Part shown: positions 1-6,028 of the stretch, piece by piece
Numbering within the stretch: position 1 is the stretch's first letter
Layout: the number at the start of each line of letters is the position of its first letter
Assembly: GCA_028681035.1 (NCBI GenBank)
Contig: JAQUJJ010000161.1
Span: 1-7,492, forward strand
Direction of reading: 5' to 3'
Length of the DNA stretch: 7,492 nucleotides
Origin: Candidatus Cloacimonadota bacterium
GTDB lineage: Bacteria > Cloacimonadota > Cloacimonadia > Cloacimonadales > Cloacimonadaceae
Translations under genes and position numbers: made by a program
The notes under the pieces: generated by a model
Database searches by the model: none
Seen by the model: only the letters and a program-made list of their open reading frames with translations
What the model was told of the DNA's origin: nothing

Positions 1-242
1 CTTTTCCAATAATCCTGATTGCGCTCCTCACAGACTCTGCGAATCAGGTCTCCCTGGGCCTTGCGGACTCGGCTGACGTAGCAGACCAGATAGTTCAGAT
101 CTTCAGCATTCATCGCTCTGCCCTCGGGACTCATAAAGCTCCAGATGCGCCTTAAAATGACGTCAAAATCCAGGCCCTCTTCGCCAAAGCCAGCCAGCCA
201 ATTGCGGTATTGGGATTCAAACGATCTGCCCCTGTGCTGCAT
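1..242 (-). CDS. Hypothetical protein, N-terminal part, cut by the window edge
   Basis: An open frame of 80 full codons reads leftwards without a stop to base 1, so the C-terminus lies outside the window. There are two adjacent ATG codons, at 245-243 and 242-240. AAGGAG at 253-248 is 2 nt from the first and 5 nt from the second, so the second is preferred. A promoter-like pair (274-302) lies just upstream, giving a short leader. The visible protein is charged, probably helical and rich in Arg and Glu, with a Trp-Leu-Ala-Gly-Phe stretch near residue 15 and no signal peptide or membrane segment. I do not recognise the family. It is divergent from the ARPP-1 gene, with a 222-base gap. That the gene is real is well supported by start site, RBS and promoter; its function is unknown. 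Confidence 0.65.
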   Translation of the reverse strand, partial: MQHRGRSFESQYRNWLAGFGEEGLDFDVILRRIWSFMSPEGRAMNAEDLNYLVCYVSRVRKAQGDLIRRVCEERNQDYWK

Positions 243-273
243 CATTACTCCTTGCATCTTTTATCTCTTTGGC

Positions 274-302
274 AAGATAAGTTTGAGCGCCTTAATGGTC
301 AA
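274..302 (-). promoter_or_regulatory. Sigma70-type promoter for the left-edge gene
   Basis: On the minus strand TTGACC (302-297) is followed after exactly 17 bases by TATCTT (279-274). That is 5 of 6 and 4 of 6 matches to the -35 and -10 consensus. It points at the left-edge gene, whose RBS begins about 20 bases downstream. A small inverted repeat, TTATCT (261-266) and AGATAA (275-280), overlaps the -10 box and the expected start of transcription, and could be an operator or chance. No equally good promoter is seen for the divergent ARPP-1 gene. Confidence 0.6.
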
Positions 303-337
303 GAGAAATTGGAGAGTTAAGAGTTTTTGGCGGTGGC

Positions 338-355
338 TGGCTGGTTTTACAGCCA
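338..355. repeat. Small stem-loop in the divergent intergenic region
   Basis: TGGCTG (338-343) and CAGCCA (350-355) form a perfect 6-bp stem with a 6-base loop, between the two divergent genes. No T-run follows on either strand, so a terminator is unlikely. It may be an operator or 5' leader structure of the ARPP-1 gene, or chance. The rest of 246-464 shows nothing else I can support. Confidence 0.3.
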
Positions 356-454
356 ATATTTCGAGAAACTCATTATTTTTGTCAGGATCACTTTCCTGCT
401 CTGCATGTAACAATACAGAGGGCGCGGTTATAAAGCCGTGTCACAAAATTCCTT

Positions 455-459
455 GGAGG
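455..459 (+). promoter_or_regulatory. Ribosome binding site deciding the ARPP-1 gene start
   Basis: GGAGG lies 5 bases before ATG 465. This favours ATG 465 over the in-frame upstream GTG at 438, which would add 9 residues and place the RBS inside the gene. Confidence 0.85.
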
Positions 460-464
460 AAATC

Positions 465-1433
465 ATGATAAAAGTTCTACTCGACAAACTCGTTAGTTAC
501 GAGGCCGGTGTGCCGCAAAGCTATGGCGCACTTACCATCTATCCGATGCTGGGCAAGGCCGATTGTCCACACGACTATATCTCCCTGCGCAAGGCCCTGG
601 AAGCGGGAGAAATCCACATTTCGGAGCTTAGCCAGAGTGGCAGCGTTCCGGAATTGAAGGTGATCAACCAAGGTAAACATACGGTGCTTATCTTGGCCGG
701 AGAGGAACTGCGTGGTGCCAAGCAAAACCGCATCCTCAATACCACCGTTTTGATCGCCCCTCTTAGCGAGACCATCCTTCCGGTAACCTGCACTGAAGCA
801 GGACGCTGGTCTTACCAAGGTAAGGAATTTAGTGAATCCGGAAACATGATGCAGCCTAGCTTGAAGAGCAAGTTAGTGCATAGCGTATCAGCATCTTACC
901 AGATGGACCGCAGTGCCAGATCCGATCAACATGAAGTCTGGGCAGATATTGCCAAGCTGCAGATGGACCATGCCAGCCCTTCGATCACCGGTGCCATGGC
1001 GGACGTGTATGAAACAAGCAAGGACAAACTGGAGGATTTTCAGAAGTCCTTCCCGCTCACAGCAGGACAATGCGGGATCTATGCCCTGATCGGCAAACGC
1101 TTTGCCGGCCTGGATCTGGTCTCCAGCCCGGAAGTCTGGCAGGACCTGTATGACAAAATCCTGAGATCCTACGCCATGGACGCTCTGCGCAGCCAGGAAC
1201 AATATCCGCCGCAGAATGATTCCAGACCCAGCCTGGAAGATCTGCTGAAAGATGCCAGACTGAGCGAATTTGACGGAATCGGTCTGGGCAAGGAATTGCG
1301 CATCGAAAAACCGAATCTCACAGGTTCATCCCTACTTTGGAATGATCATCCGGCCCACCTGAGTGTTTTTCCTCATCAGGGAAGTGAAAGCCCAATGAAT
1401 AATGAGAGATTTCATCGCGGAATGAGGGGATAA
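465..1433 (+). CDS. ARPP-1 family domain protein
   Basis: Complete protein of 322 residues, almost entirely one domain that I recognise as the ARPP-1 family (the beta-rich domain named for association with ADP-ribosylglycohydrolases and rhodanese-phosphatase proteins). Family hallmarks seen are LILAGEELRGAKQNR (residues 75-89), LPVTCTEAGRW (105-115), an H/W-containing helix near 156-165, and GIYALIGKRFAGLDL (204-218). The start is ATG 465, set by GGAGG at 455-459. There is no signal peptide or membrane segment, so the protein is probably cytoplasmic. Its reaction is not established to my knowledge; a link to ADP-ribose or NAD-related processing is inferred only from the family's neighbours. 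The gene is GC-richer than the cassette to its right and convergent to it. It ends in three consecutive in-frame TAA codons (1431-1439). It is probably resident host DNA flanking the acquired cassette. Confidence 0.8.
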   Translation: MIKVLLDKLVSYEAGVPQSYGALTIYPMLGKADCPHDYISLRKALEAGEIHISELSQSGSVPELKVINQGKHTVLILAGEELRGAKQNRILNTTVLIAPLSETILPVTCTEAGRWSYQGKEFSESGNMMQPSLKSKLVHSVSASYQMDRSARSDQHEVWADIAKLQMDHASPSITGAMADVYETSKDKLEDFQKSFPLTAGQCGIYALIGKRFAGLDLVSSPEVWQDLYDKILRSYAMDALRSQEQYPPQNDSRPSLEDLLKDARLSEFDGIGLGKELRIEKPNLTGSSLLWNDHPAHLSVFPHQGSESPMNNERFHRGMRG

Positions 1434-1466
1434 TAATAAGTCCAGCCTTGTATCAGGCGGTTCTGA

Positions 1467-1492
1467 AAAGCGGGGGGCTGACTCCCCGCTTT
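1467..1492. terminator. Bidirectional hairpin terminator between convergent genes
   Basis: AAAGCGGGG (1467-1475) pairs perfectly with CCCCGCTTT (1484-1492): a 9-bp GC-rich stem with an 8-base loop. It lies 34 bases after the ARPP-1 stop and 27 bases beyond the stop of the minus-strand operon. Only TTT follows on the plus strand. On the minus strand the stem runs into CTTTTC, a four-base T-run, so it should work somewhat better for the minus-strand operon. T-tracts are short on both sides, so termination may be partial. Confidence 0.75.
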
Positions 1493-1518
1493 GAACTTGA
1501 GAATTGGACAAGATTCTT

Positions 1519-2265
1519 CTATTTAGCCATCCAATCTTCAGGCAATAAGAGAGGGTTACACAGCCACTGATTATCCTTTCTGATGATGCCCAAAGCCCCC
1601 GATGTATCTGAAACTATGAACGGAAAGCAATCCAAATTGAATATGGCAGGTTTCTTTTCAACCTCTTTCGTAAGAAACTCAAACCGCTTAATTATAGCTT
1701 TTCGATATGAGTATGGTAGTGATCTATCCTCAATGAGTAGCAAATCCACACTCTCAGCATAATATTTGTTTCGCTTTGTTTCTATAGCTGATAAAATGAT
1801 TGATACCCACTGTTTTTCGGCATACCAGCCATACATTCCGGTACCTTGCAAATCCTCACCATTTTTAACGAGGTTTTTTCGCATTTCCCCTTTAAATGGC
1901 TTTTCGAGTGTAAACATGTCATTAGATACTTCTGCCATTTCAGTATCGTCATCTTGCTTGGATAACTGATGTTTAAGAGCTTCGTTCTTCATCGTAGTAG
2001 CACGGGTAATCTCGATTAGCATTACCTCTCCGCTGCTAAAAACTACCTCAAAATCTGGCTCTTCGCGTTTAACCAAGGTATAAGGATAGCATAAAAGTTT
2101 CGGTATACTCTTCATAAACAAGTTTTTCTTCAGGGTATTCATTAGGCACCGCCACTCATCCAACTTATTAGAGGTATTTCTATCCTGAGTAAATACACAA
2201 CTGTGGTAATGACGTACATCCATGTCACTGTTTATTACTAACTCTCGGTGATTAATATCTCTCAT
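1519..2265 (-). CDS. PD-(D/E)xK-like nuclease-fold protein, last gene of the operon
   Basis: Protein of 248 residues. Around residues 69-87 it has E-P-D-F, nine residues of strand and turn with a Gly, then LIEIT. This is the layout of the PD-(D/E)xK nuclease core (acidic turn, then E-x-K), except that Thr87 stands where Lys is expected. Further on is a helix with AIETKRNKYY (160-169) and a strand VDLLLIED (173-180), an order common in this fold. The E-x-T variant is known in related families and may be inactive or an atypical nuclease; that is inference from motif and spacing. The start is ATG 2265, overlapping the DUF1643 gene by 14 bases with only a weak GAAAG upstream, so translation is probably coupled. 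A later Met at codon 15 has no better RBS. The stop is TAG. The gene is AT-rich like its operon partners and no membrane segment is seen. Confidence 0.6.
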   Translation of the reverse strand: MRDINHRELVINSDMDVRHYHSCVFTQDRNTSNKLDEWRCLMNTLKKNLFMKSIPKLLCYPYTLVKREEPDFEVVFSSGEVMLIEITRATTMKNEALKHQLSKQDDDTEMAEVSNDMFTLEKPFKGEMRKNLVKNGEDLQGTGMYGWYAEKQWVSIILSAIETKRNKYYAESVDLLLIEDRSLPYSYRKAIIKRFEFLTKEVEKKPAIFNLDCFPFIVSDTSGALGIIRKDNQWLCNPLLLPEDWMAK

Positions 2266-2962
2266 AAAGTGCTTTCTGCAACTGGGATATAACTTCGGTC
2301 AGCCAAGCTTGCTTGCCGGATTGGGTCTGTGGATTTGCATGATAAAACTTGAAATTGGTTTTATCCTTTTGCCAACCTACAACAGGTAACTCACTAAGGG
2401 ACAATTGCGCCTTCTTACAAAGCGAGAAAAGGGCATTATCGATTCCCCAAGCACAGATAATTGGTGCGTTTGGCTTACGATCTAGCTTTGATTTTAATTC
2501 TTCCTTACGTGATTCAGAGAAGATTGAGTGCTGATCATTATCAATCTCTTTAATCATAGCGTATAAAGAAGCACTTTTAGGAGTTCTTAAATCTGATAGA
2601 TTTATCACTCTAACATGATTCCAACCCATACTAGCCATAATGCGCATAACTTGATACTGGGTCGGGTCTGGTTTTGCCTTGCAGAGTACAGACTTCATAT
2701 TTCGAATGGTGTTTTTATTGTACGAATCACAGGATGTGCTTTCTTCAGGAGATGATGAGCCTGGATTCATCATTACTACAACAGCATCCGGTAAGTCTGT
2801 AGCTAAACTCATTTCAATCTGTGCCTTTGTCGCGACTATTTCGAGAACACTGCGGCATGGATAAATTCTAGAAGCACCCAGATCGTTACTATAGAAGTGG
2901 CCATAGACTCGATACTTATACTTAAGATCTTGAGCAGATATGGACTTACACATACCCACCAT
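2252..2962 (-). CDS. DUF1643 family protein
   Basis: Protein of 236 residues that I assign to DUF1643. Counting from the ATG at 2962, the markers are a hydrophobic strand ending in MMNPGS (about 64-69, family pattern M-x-NP-S), DPTQYQVMRIMASMGW (99-114, family pattern DPT...GY/W), VRVINLSDLR (117-126, family pattern V-N-L-x-x-LR), CAWG (170-173) and FYHANPQ near 206-212. The function of DUF1643 is not established; members are frequent in phages and accessory islands. A TTG lies directly before this ATG, but ATG is preferred. No clear Shine-Dalgarno is present. The start is 15 bases after the helicase stop, which suggests re-initiation by the same ribosomes. The last 14 bases overlap the nuclease-fold gene. 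It is probably a soluble cytoplasmic component of the four-gene unit. Confidence 0.75.
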   Translation of the reverse strand: MVGMCKSISAQDLKYKYRVYGHFYSNDLGASRIYPCRSVLEIVATKAQIEMSLATDLPDAVVVMMNPGSSSPEESTSCDSYNKNTIRNMKSVLCKAKPDPTQYQVMRIMASMGWNHVRVINLSDLRTPKSASLYAMIKEIDNDQHSIFSESRKEELKSKLDRKPNAPIICAWGIDNALFSLCKKAQLSLSELPVVGWQKDKTNFKFYHANPQTQSGKQAWLTEVISQLQKALYERY

Positions 2963-2977
2963 CAATTTGTTTCATAA

Positions 2978-4720
2978 TCATTGCTTCTCCGTTTTGCATT
3001 GTCTAAAAAACTTTATTACGTCATTCTTGGAAAGAGATATTGAGTTTGCGACTCGTTTGGGTGTTATCCACGACAGAAACACGCTTCTGTTCTTTATCTC
3101 TCCATACACATTACTTATTGGGAGAACATAACACTCTTTCTTGACTCTAGTAAGTCCGACTATGAATTCACAGATCTCATAATCCGCTATCTTGGTGGGG
3201 TCCTTGGGGATATCTCCGTTATTAACACCCAGAAGAAACACATAGTCTGCTGCCAATCCTTTTGATCCTTGGTAAGTGACTATTTGTATTGGAGAAGGGC
3301 TTTCACATGAAGCTATTTGGTCTTGACCTTGTTCAGTAGTGAAATACTTAACTATGTTATCTTTCTGGGAACTCCCAACAATGTGTTCCAGTGATTGTTC
3401 TGTCTGTTTTACTGATCCAGCTGACATGATTAGCGTTCTAATCAGATCAACAATCATCTTGTGTTTTTGCTTGTAGTCATCAGGTACCAGATCAACAAGA
3501 GGTATGTTGCTCATAGAGTCCTTTATTATCTTCTTTTGTACCCTTGGTGGACTTATCGGATCATGATAAAGAAGTAGTCTCCACCCCATATTAGCATTTT
3601 CGTCATTTAACAGTATTTCATAGGCTTCACAGATTCCAGCATTCTTCTCAGCAGTGAGTTGATCTGATTCCATATATTCGGCAAGGTCAGCAAACTGGTT
3701 CTTAAACATTGTTAAGTATTTTTTTGTGCCAATTATCAGTATAAGAGGCTCATTACTTTGTCTCTGTTTATATTCTTCCAACTCCGTTTCAAGGACCGAA
3801 GATACGAATTTATTTATGAATAGTGCTGTAGCTTGAGCTGAAGCCAGGTTCACTACTTGGAGTTTAGGGTAATTGCTGTTAACCAGTTCTTTCCCTGGCT
3901 CATAGGCAATAAATTGCTTGGTTACCCTTCCGTTCAAATGCCCTTTACTTGTAGCCTCTGTAACTATATCGTTAACAGAATCTACAATGACTTTGGGACA
4001 TCTGCTGCAATACGGCAAATTAAATTGATGGTAAGCACCAGAGCTATACAAGTCTCTAAGGCTTTTCCCTAAATCAAATTTCCTGATATATATAGCCTGA
4101 TCATCGTCTCCTACTATCAGAATCTGCCCATGGCTTTCCAGTTGCTTAATGAATGCAACTTCCAAAGCACTGAAATCCTGAAATTCATCTATCAAAATAT
4201 TGTCATAGTCTAAAATAATACTTGGTGTTAAGGTCGCTTTCTTCAATACTCTGTAAACTGAATCATTGAAGCTAATTGCTTTGTAATAAGCTGCTCTTTT
4301 CAAGTATAGCCTGAACAAAGGATTTGTTTCATCAAGCCTATGAAACAACTCATCAAAAATCTCTTTCTTAACCCCAGTATCCTCACTAATAATATCGCTA
4401 AGCACACTAACCATATACCAGTCAGGATATTGTCGGTGAAATATGCCCATGCAGAATTTATGCAGTGTCCTGACCGTAGCATAGTCACTCAATCTGCAAT
4501 TCAGGTCATTCACAAGTCTGTTAATGAATGTAAGCACTAAGTTGTTTTGTGATCCTGATTGTTTGAGAATGGCTTCGAAAGCTGTTGTTTTACCTGTTCC
4601 CGGCCCAGCTACAATTACCTTCTTGGAGGCGGTTGAATCAATTATCCCCTGAGTATAGTCCTGTCTATCAGCATGTTGGTCATTTGGCATTGCTACGGAA
4701 TTTACAGGTTCCATTACCAT
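2978..4720 (-). CDS. UvrD/Rep-like superfamily 1 DNA helicase
   Basis: Protein of 580 residues with a full SF1A helicase set. It has a Q-motif-like region (Q24), Walker A AGPGTGKT (38-45), motif Ia LTFINR (63-68), motif Ic VRTLHKFC (83-90), Walker B/motif II ILIDEFQD (175-182), motif III ILIVGDDDQAIY (200-211), motif IV region LPYCSR (235-240), motif V IVTYQGSKGLAADYVFL (480-496) and motif VI VGLTRVKKECYVL (521-533). The catalytic residues are intact, so ATP-driven translocation or unwinding of DNA is expected. At 580 residues it is shorter than housekeeping UvrD, Rep or PcrA and close in size to the UvrD-like helicases of defence systems such as GajB of Gabija; no OLD-type GajA lies in this window. 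The start is ATG 4720, overlapping the preceding stop; a second in-frame ATG forms TAATG with that stop at 4716-4712. Both indicate translational coupling. No extra nuclease domain is visible. Confidence 0.9.
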   Translation of the reverse strand: MVMEPVNSVAMPNDQHADRQDYTQGIIDSTASKKVIVAGPGTGKTTAFEAILKQSGSQNNLVLTFINRLVNDLNCRLSDYATVRTLHKFCMGIFHRQYPDWYMVSVLSDIISEDTGVKKEIFDELFHRLDETNPLFRLYLKRAAYYKAISFNDSVYRVLKKATLTPSIILDYDNILIDEFQDFSALEVAFIKQLESHGQILIVGDDDQAIYIRKFDLGKSLRDLYSSGAYHQFNLPYCSRCPKVIVDSVNDIVTEATSKGHLNGRVTKQFIAYEPGKELVNSNYPKLQVVNLASAQATALFINKFVSSVLETELEEYKQRQSNEPLILIIGTKKYLTMFKNQFADLAEYMESDQLTAEKNAGICEAYEILLNDENANMGWRLLLYHDPISPPRVQKKIIKDSMSNIPLVDLVPDDYKQKHKMIVDLIRTLIMSAGSVKQTEQSLEHIVGSSQKDNIVKYFTTEQGQDQIASCESPSPIQIVTYQGSKGLAADYVFLLGVNNGDIPKDPTKIADYEICEFIVGLTRVKKECYVLPISNVYGEIKNRSVFLSWITPKRVANSISLSKNDVIKFFRQCKTEKQ

Positions 4721-5787
4721 TCCATGTTCATCATAGCATCAACTTTGTGTTGTTCGCTTGCGATGAAGTCTTCCGTGTATTCACTATATTGCGTTACTGA
4801 TAAGTACTCAAGCCGGGATTTGGGATCACAGTTAATACTGAGTCCAGATTTTATAATTTCGGTTGCATTAGGGTAAAGCTGTCTCATAAGATAATCAAAA
4901 CTCTCTTTGATTTCTTTCATCTCATTGTATTGGTACTCGAGGTTTACGGGAAAGAATGGATAATTCTGCGAACTAAGTTTATAATTGCTTAACGACATAG
5001 GTATATATCCAATATCTGGAATAAGAACATCACCGAAATAAGCTCGGGTTAGGTAACCATGGGCTATTGGATTACGGACGTATTTGTTTAGTCGCGTAAT
5101 TTTGTTCTTTATCTGTATGCCTCCAGACATCGGGTTTGCGAACAGACAATCGATCTTATCATACATACGTTGAGATACAAAGCTCTTTAGATCAATCTGA
5201 GCATCATAGCTATCTGAAAAAGGATATAAAAGAGTTGATACATGCTCAATATAGCTAACAATATGAAGGGCATAGGAATTAATAAAGCAATCTGCTCTAT
5301 GGTCATTTTGAGGCCAATCACTTCTGTTGCTTAAGTTGTACTCAATTTGATTTTCCAAACATTCAAACGCTCTCTCAAATCTAAGATAGTAGTTTGGGAA
5401 TATTACATTTCTTTCTATGATACTGCTCTCGGCATCTTCTGTGAATACATTCTGTGATAACTCTATTGCATGCTTTATCTTTTCCTTGATCTCGTTATTC
5501 ACTTCAGCATGATTATCGACTTCTCTCATATGAAATTTGAAACTAAACTTCTTAAGAACATAAGCGATTTCGATTTTTTGATACTGCAAGAACAGGATGA
5601 ACGCTACTTTTTCATCTGGTTTATACCTTACTTTCATGCCCAGGATGTGTTGAAACAAGTATAAAACCTCATATGGCGTGAAATCGTCTTCTTCCAACTC
5701 AAGCATATTTAGGGTTGCTTCTGAGGATTCGACAGTTTGCGCAAAACCCTCCATTAACCTTTTAATGGTCGATATATTAGTCATCAT
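4714..5787 (-). CDS. Putative HEPN-motif effector protein, first gene of the operon
   Basis: Protein of 357 residues with no family that I recognise over its whole length. Residues 238-243 read RNPIAH in the context NKYVRNPIAHGYL. This matches the Rx4-6H motif of HEPN ribonucleases, including the usual polar residue (Asn) right after the Arg. The preceding 60 residues are probably helical (SYALHIVSYIEHVSTLLYPF at 171-190, then a charged helix), as expected for a HEPN bundle. The N-terminal 120 residues are charged and helical, and there is no signal peptide. If active it would cut RNA, perhaps as the abortive arm of a defence system with the helicase as sensor; that role is inference. The start is the first of two adjacent ATGs (5787-5785). 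An open frame continues 21 codons upstream to a possible start at 5850, but it runs through an inverted repeat. The weak GGGA about 8 bases before the ATG is the only RBS candidate. Confidence 0.6.
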   Translation of the reverse strand: MMTNISTIKRLMEGFAQTVESSEATLNMLELEEDDFTPYEVLYLFQHILGMKVRYKPDEKVAFILFLQYQKIEIAYVLKKFSFKFHMREVDNHAEVNNEIKEKIKHAIELSQNVFTEDAESSIIERNVIFPNYYLRFERAFECLENQIEYNLSNRSDWPQNDHRADCFINSYALHIVSYIEHVSTLLYPFSDSYDAQIDLKSFVSQRMYDKIDCLFANPMSGGIQIKNKITRLNKYVRNPIAHGYLTRAYFGDVLIPDIGYIPMSLSNYKLSSQNYPFFPVNLEYQYNEMKEIKESFDYLMRQLYPNATEIIKSGLSINCDPKSRLEYLSVTQYSEYTEDFIASEQHKVDAMMNMEW

Positions 5788-5818
5788 AATGTCATTCCCA
5801 TATCCTTTACGCTTTGTA

Positions 5819-5842
5819 CCTGGGTGATATTTCACACCCAGG
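5819..5842. repeat. Perfect inverted repeat upstream of the four-gene operon
   Basis: CCTGGGTG (5819-5826) and CACCCAGG (5835-5842) are exact reverse complements around an 8-base AT-rich spacer, 32 bases before the HEPN-gene start. It could be a repressor operator or an mRNA stem-loop in the 5' leader. There is no T-run after it on the minus strand (TACAAAG follows), so it is not a usual terminator. I could not find a convincing -35/-10 pair near it. Confidence 0.55.
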
Positions 5843-5856
5843 CACTCCACGCACAG

Positions 5857-5943
5857 TTAGCAGCATATGCTATGCAACACTGCGAGTACCACTCCAATGG
5901 CAAGCCATAATAGTGGCCACTCTCGGTCTAAGTAATATTTCAC
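5857..5943 (-). CDS. Candidate small membrane peptide (28 codons)
   Basis: It starts at GTG 5943 with AAGG at 5953-5950, 6 bases upstream, and ends at TAA 5857. The product begins VKYYLDREWPLLW and continues as a purely hydrophobic segment (LAIGVVLAVL, residues 15-24) ending HSICC. A charged head followed by one possible transmembrane helix fits small membrane proteins or type I toxin-like peptides. It is in the same frame as the micro-ORF upstream, separated by two in-frame TAG codons. Its start codon lies in the apical loop of the 5892-5979 hairpin and part of its RBS lies in the stem. No homologue is recalled; coding status is speculative and the peptide could be an accident of a structured RNA region. 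Confidence 0.3.
   Translation of the reverse strand: MKYYLDREWPLLWLAIGVVLAVLHSICC
5862..5871. repeat. 10-bp palindrome AGCATATGCT
   Basis: A perfect 10-bp palindrome lies at the 3' end of the 28-codon micro-ORF. It could be a protein-binding site controlling the downstream operon. Chance is possible for a palindrome of this length. Confidence 0.25.
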
Positions 5944-5979
5944 CTAAGACCTTAGCCACTATACTGCTATCCATTGGAG
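5892..5979 (-). other. Long imperfect hairpin spanning the two micro-ORFs (possible attenuator or structured RNA)
   Basis: Nested complementary blocks share one axis. CTCCAATGG (5892-5900) pairs with CCATTGGAG (5971-5979). AGC (5903-5905) pairs with GCT (5966-5968). ATAGTGGC (5910-5917) pairs with GCCACTAT (5955-5962). GGTCT (5925-5929) pairs with AGACC (5947-5951), plus 2 bp after a mismatch. That is about 27 bp within 88 bases. In the minus-strand RNA the 5' arm lies in the last codons of the 15-codon ORF. The GTG of the 28-codon ORF begins the 11-base apical loop, and the GG of its RBS is paired. Ribosomes on the first ORF would open the structure. No T-run follows, so it is not a standard terminator. 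Confidence 0.55.
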
Positions 5980-6006
5980 GATTGTTAGTATTATGATGTT
6001 ACTCAT
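5959..6006 (-). CDS. Candidate leader peptide (15 codons) with strong RBS
   Basis: ATG 6006 to TAG 5961-5959 encodes MSNIIILTILQWIAV, a very hydrophobic 15-residue peptide. Its translation start is the best in the minus-strand part of the window: AAAGGAGGT at 6019-6011 with 5 bases between GGAGG and ATG. It begins 41 bases after the DUF499 stop. Its 3' half forms the 5' arm of the long hairpin, which fits a leader peptide whose translation controls what follows. After its TAG the same frame continues five codons to a second TAG, then the GTG of the 28-codon ORF. It could alternatively be a type I toxin-like peptide, or the 5' remnant of a gene broken by two amber codons. Confidence 0.4.
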   Translation of the reverse strand: MSNIIILTILQWIAV

Positions 6007-6010
6007 AAGT

Positions 6011-6019
6011 ACCTCCTTT
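6011..6019 (-). promoter_or_regulatory. Near-perfect Shine-Dalgarno AAAGGAGGT
   Basis: AAAGGAGGT on the minus strand ends 4 bases before ATG 6006. It is the longest anti-16S match I see on that strand and lies outside any large gene. This is the main reason to take the micro-ORFs seriously. Confidence 0.6.
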
Positions 6020-6028
6020 GGCTGTTAT

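Noticed and set aside
438..464. Upstream GTG start for the ARPP-1 gene
   Set aside because: The strong GGAGG at 455-459 sits inside this extension and points to ATG 465.
145..468. Plus-strand open frame of 107 codons
   Set aside because: It overlaps the antisense of the left-edge gene, its promoter and the ARPP-1 RBS; it has no RBS of its own and an incoherent composition.
2978..4720. Gabija (GajAB) assignment based on the compact UvrD-like helicase
   Set aside because: No OLD-family ATPase/TOPRIM nuclease (GajA) is adjacent, and the partner genes are different.
5788..5850. 21-codon N-terminal extension of the HEPN-motif protein
   Set aside because: It reads through the perfect inverted repeat, and two adjacent ATGs at 5787-5782 give a more natural start.
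5814..5996. Plus-strand 60-codon frame with a hydrophobic end
   Set aside because: It starts at TTG without an RBS and is largely the mirror of the hairpin and micro-ORFs on the other strand.
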